Assembly: GCA_040080915.1 (NCBI GenBank)
Contig: JBEBHD010000078.1
Location: 1-18,227, forward strand
Source: M3007 sp040080915
Lineage (GTDB): Bacteria > Bacteroidota > Bacteroidia > Chitinophagales > Saprospiraceae
Length of the DNA: 18,227 nucleotides
Direction of reading: 5' to 3'
The notes under the pieces are model-generated. The model worked only from the letters and a program-made list of their open reading frames with translations. It ran no database searches and was not told the DNA's origin. The translations under genes were made by a program, and so were the position numbers. Shown piece by piece: positions 15,465 through 18,227 of this stretch (its first letter is position 1; the number at the start of each line of letters is the position of its first letter).

Positions 15465-17321
15465 ATGAGCACTACGTTACTCACCCGCTTGATAAAATTT
15501 GCACCCGTCGGAATTTTCGCCGCCCTGCTGTCGGGCTGTGAACGCGACCTCAATGAATTGGAGCCGGTTACCTACTCCACGAATCCCGAAGTATTCATCA
15601 ACACCTTCAGTTCCGGCCTGAACTATGCCGCCTTTGCAAGCTCTGTGCCTACGGCATTCAATGTGGACAACTCGGTGACCTACAATGATGTATCCACTGC
15701 CTCCATGCGCTTTGAGGTGCCCGATGCTGGCGACCCTCGGGGCGCCTATGCCGGCGGCACTTTCTTTACCGGTGTCGGGCGGGACTTGTCGGGGTACAAT
15801 GCCCTGACTTTCTGGATGAAGGCCTCCCAGCCTGCCAACATTGATGTCCTTGGCTTCGGGAACGATCTTGGGGCGAATAAATACCAGGCTTCGATTTCGG
15901 GTGTGCCTGTGACAACCAACTGGCAGAAGTACATCATTCCACTGCCCGATCCATCCAAACTGAAGGTCGAACGCGGCATGTTTTTTTATTCCGAAGGCCC
16001 GGAAAACGACAGAGGTTACACCTTTTGGATTGACGAGGTGAAGTATGAAAAACTCGGCACCGTGGCCCAGCCGCAACACGCCATCTTGAACGGGCAGGAC
16101 CAGGTGGAGACGGCTTTTGTCGGTGTTACCAAAGTGATTGGTGGCCTGAGCTCGACGGCTAACCTGCCTTCGGGAATTAACCAGACGGTGACCGTAACGT
16201 CATCTTATTTTTCGTTTGCCTCCTCGAACGAGGCTATAGCTACGGTGGACGCTTCCGGAAAGGTTACAGTGGTAGGCGGGCCAGGCAACGCGACCATTAC
16301 TGCCACAGTGGGCGGGGTGCCTGTCAAAGGCTCGTTGCGCCTCAATTCTGTGGGTAATTTCCAGCCGGCGCCGGTGCCCACTCGCCCCGCGGCCACTGTC
16401 ATTTCACTTTTTAGCAATGCTTATACGAATGTTCCGGTAGATTACTACAACGGCTACTGGGCGCCGTTCCAGACCACACAGTCGGCAGACTTCGCGGTGA
16501 ACGGCGACAACATACTGCACTACACTGATTTCAATTTTGTCGGGATTCAGTTCACATCCCCGACCGTTGACGCTACAGCCATGACGCATTTGCATGTGGA
16601 CATTTACCTTCCGAATACCTTGCCTGCCGCTGGCCGCTTGAAAATCGAAGTGGTAGATAATGGGACAGGCGGAACGGGTGCATTTACCACCAATATCCCG
16701 GTGGCGCAGTCCCAGCAGTGGATTAGCCTCGATATTCCGTTTGCAAACTTTGCCGGGCTGAGCAACAGAGCCAAACTGGCGCAGGTCATCTTTTCGGACG
16801 ACGTCCAAAACATTCCCAGTATCTACGTTGATAATGTCTATTTCTACACTGCCAGTGCCCCACCCACGGCACCGGCTACTGCAGCACCCCCACCTACCCA
16901 TCCGGCTTCCGGCGTGATTTCGGTATTCAGCAACGCCTACTCCAATGTTGCCGGTACGGACCTGAACCCTAACTGGGGGCAAGCCACCGTAGTGACTCAG
17001 ATTCCCATTCAGGGGAATAATACCCTGAAATATGCTGGCCTGAACTACCAGGGCATTCAACTTGGATCCCCCCAGAACGTCTCGGCGCTAAGTTCACTCC
17101 ACCTCGATTTCTGGTCGGCCAATTCAACCTCGCTTAAAGTGTACATCATTAGCCCGGGGCCGGTCGAGACACCTGTGACGCTCACTGTGCCTACAACCGG
17201 CTGGTCGAGCATCAACATTCCGCTATCGTCCTTCGCACCCGTGAACCTGAGCAACGTGATCCAGCTCAAGTTTGACGGCAATGGCGACATCTTTTTGGAC
17301 AATATTTATTTCCGTAACTGA
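15465..17321 (+). CDS. Multi-domain glycan-binding lipoprotein
   Basis: The 618-residue product begins with a lipoprotein signal peptide, lipobox LLSGC with Cys25, followed by acidic residues (CERDLNELE). Residues about 38-200 form a jelly-roll, CBM-like domain (SGYNALTFWMKAS, TNWQKYIIPL, YTFWIDEVKYE). Residues about 213-295 resemble a bacterial Ig-like BIG2 domain (SNEAIATVDASGKVTVVG). A Pro-rich linker leads to a second jelly-roll at about 310-460, and another Pro-rich linker to a third at about 482-618. The last two are clear duplicates (VISLFSNAYTNV / VISVFSNAYSNV; VDNVYFY / LDNIYFRN). No catalytic motif is seen. Its place between a glycosidase and a GH16 enzyme points to a surface glycan-binding role, as for SusE/F-type or SGBP lipoproteins, although it has no obvious sequence identity to those that I can claim. 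It is probably translated from the same mRNA as the gene 15 bp upstream. Confidence 0.88.
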   Translation: MSTTLLTRLIKFAPVGIFAALLSGCERDLNELEPVTYSTNPEVFINTFSSGLNYAAFASSVPTAFNVDNSVTYNDVSTASMRFEVPDAGDPRGAYAGGTFFTGVGRDLSGYNALTFWMKASQPANIDVLGFGNDLGANKYQASISGVPVTTNWQKYIIPLPDPSKLKVERGMFFYSEGPENDRGYTFWIDEVKYEKLGTVAQPQHAILNGQDQVETAFVGVTKVIGGLSSTANLPSGINQTVTVTSSYFSFASSNEAIATVDASGKVTVVGGPGNATITATVGGVPVKGSLRLNSVGNFQPAPVPTRPAATVISLFSNAYTNVPVDYYNGYWAPFQTTQSADFAVNGDNILHYTDFNFVGIQFTSPTVDATAMTHLHVDIYLPNTLPAAGRLKIEVVDNGTGGTGAFTTNIPVAQSQQWISLDIPFANFAGLSNRAKLAQVIFSDDVQNIPSIYVDNVYFYTASAPPTAPATAAPPPTHPASGVISVFSNAYSNVAGTDLNPNWGQATVVTQIPIQGNNTLKYAGLNYQGIQLGSPQNVSALSSLHLDFWSANSTSLKVYIISPGPVETPVTLTVPTTGWSSINIPLSSFAPVNLSNVIQLKFDGNGDIFLDNIYFRN

Positions 17322-17342
17322 TACGCTCACAAGTGCAACTAT

Positions 17343-17375
17343 AGTGACCGGGTAACTCGAAGTCACCCGGTCACT
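17343..17375 (+). other. Intercistronic hairpin in the glycan operon
   Basis: GTGACCGGGTAACT at 17344-17357 pairs with AGTCACCCGGTCAC at 17361-17374, with one A-C mismatch and a 3-base CGA loop; one more A-T pair closes the base. No T run follows (TTACCAACG), so a plain intrinsic terminator is unlikely. Lying between the binding lipoprotein and GH16 genes, it could set mRNA stability, processing or partial termination. Confidence 0.6.
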
Positions 17376-17424
17376 TACCAACGCTTGATCACGTATTAGT
17401 CCGTACTACCAAAACTTAACAATC

Positions 17425-18227
17425 ATGCGCACAACGCTATTCTTCTACGCGATACTTCTACTTTCACTTGCTTTTTCAGGCTGCAAGCCTGATGATTTCC
17501 AGAAAATAGACCAACGCAACTGGCAACTGACCTGGAGCGACGAGTTCAACGGCACTGCCGGTGAACAGCCTGATGCCTCGAAATGGAATTATGATCTGGG
17601 AAATGGGCAGAACGGCTGGGGCAATGCAGAATTGCAGGTGTACACCAAGGCTCCCGAAAATGTCTCTATGGATGGCACGGGCAACCTGGTGCTCACGGCG
17701 CTGCGCTCCGGCAATGGTTACACCTCGGCGCGGATCAATACGAAGGGCTTGTTTGCGCAGCAATACGGCCGGTTTGAAGCCCGGCTGAAAACGCCTTTCG
17801 GGCCTGGGCTGTGGCCGGCGTTCTGGATGCTCGGCTCCAACGTAGAGACCGTGAGCTGGCCTCAATGTGGCGAGATAGACATCATGGAAATACGGGGACA
17901 AAGCCCTCATATCATGCAAGGCACTCTTCACGGACCTGGCTATTCGGGCGGGAATCCGATTACAAAAAACCATGCCTTGCAAAATGCCCGCTTCGACACA
18001 GATTACCACCTTTTTGCTGTCGAATGGGATGCTGAAAAGATTGACTTCTTCGTGGACGATTACCTGTACCAGCGTATCGAACGCGGTGATGTTCCGGGCG
18101 AATGGGTGTTTGACCAGCCCTTTTTTATGCTGCTCAACGTGGCCGTTGGCGGCAATTACGTCGGTTTCCCCATAGCCCAGACGCCTTTCCCGCAAAAAAT
18201 GATCGTAGACTACGTACGGGTTTATGA
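17425..18227 (+). CDS. GH16 endo-beta-glucanase (laminarinase-type) lipoprotein, 3'-truncated by window edge
   Basis: The frame starts at the ATG at 17425 and is still open at the window end (267 codons visible); the final TGA-like bases are out of frame. A lipobox LAFSGC gives Cys20, followed by KPDD, which resembles the Bacteroidota lipoprotein export signal for the cell surface. Then comes a GH16 jelly-roll: WSDEFNG, GLWPAFWMLG at about 128-137 and the signature GEIDIMEIRG, with Glu150 as probable nucleophile, Asp152 and Glu155 as acid/base. WDAEKIDFFVDD and IVDYVRVY follow near the end. The loop motif and close fit to laminarinase-type members suggest endo-1,3(4)-beta-glucanase activity. 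The catalytic domain is nearly complete at the edge; whether extra domains follow is not visible. It is third in the operon, 103 bp after the binding lipoprotein with a hairpin between. Confidence 0.93.
   Translation, partial: MRTTLFFYAILLLSLAFSGCKPDDFQKIDQRNWQLTWSDEFNGTAGEQPDASKWNYDLGNGQNGWGNAELQVYTKAPENVSMDGTGNLVLTALRSGNGYTSARINTKGLFAQQYGRFEARLKTPFGPGLWPAFWMLGSNVETVSWPQCGEIDIMEIRGQSPHIMQGTLHGPGYSGGNPITKNHALQNARFDTDYHLFAVEWDAEKIDFFVDDYLYQRIERGDVPGEWVFDQPFFMLLNVAVGGNYVGFPIAQTPFPQKMIVDYVRVY

Overview
The window looks like a chromosomal segment of a Bacteroidota bacterium. A GC-rich member of the Saprospiria/Chitinophagia side is my best guess, by inference only. The evidence is a T9SS-type C-terminal sorting domain, a 3-coathanger-stack motif ending in Gly-Cys, two lipoproteins with acidic residues after the lipobox cysteine, scarce Shine-Dalgarno sequences, and promoter-like boxes close to the Bacteroidota TAnnTTTG consensus.

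Left part (1-4058): the 3' end of a fibre-like surface protein with 51-bp tandem repeats, then a secreted M12B-like zinc metalloprotease that carries a 3-coathanger domain and a type A T9SS sorting domain. A hairpin separates it from a convergent TPR protein gene. A 441-bp AT-rich gap (4059-4499) divides that gene from a divergent long-chain acyl-CoA synthetase gene (4500-6335), whose product acts in fatty-acid activation.

Middle part (6421-11967): six genes all on the minus strand. In transcription order they are two tandem paralogous membrane-ankyrin proteins, a single-domain VOC (PhnB-like) protein, a VOC-VOC-AHSA1 triple-domain protein, a TIGR04282/DUF2064 glycosyltransferase-like protein, and a short-chain trans-polyprenyl diphosphate synthase. 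The last three are tightly packed (4-bp overlap, then 37 bp). A 58-bp palindrome with perfect 27-bp arms lies between the two VOC genes.

Right part (12309 to the edge): a plus-strand carbohydrate-degradation operon. It encodes (i) an exported protein joining a clan GH-A TIM-barrel glycosidase to a long C-terminal region that looks like an outer-membrane beta-barrel, (ii) a lipoprotein with three jelly-roll, carbohydrate-binding-like domains and a BIG2-like domain, and (iii) a GH16 laminarinase-type lipoprotein cut by the window end. My reading is that the GH16 enzyme and the binding lipoprotein act at the cell surface on a beta-glucan, probably beta-1,3-linked. The barrel-tethered glycosidase would process the oligosaccharides and perhaps import them. 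No SusC/SusD pair is visible, but the locus runs off the right edge. This operon, above all its glycosidase-barrel fusion, is the strongest candidate for an unusual system here.
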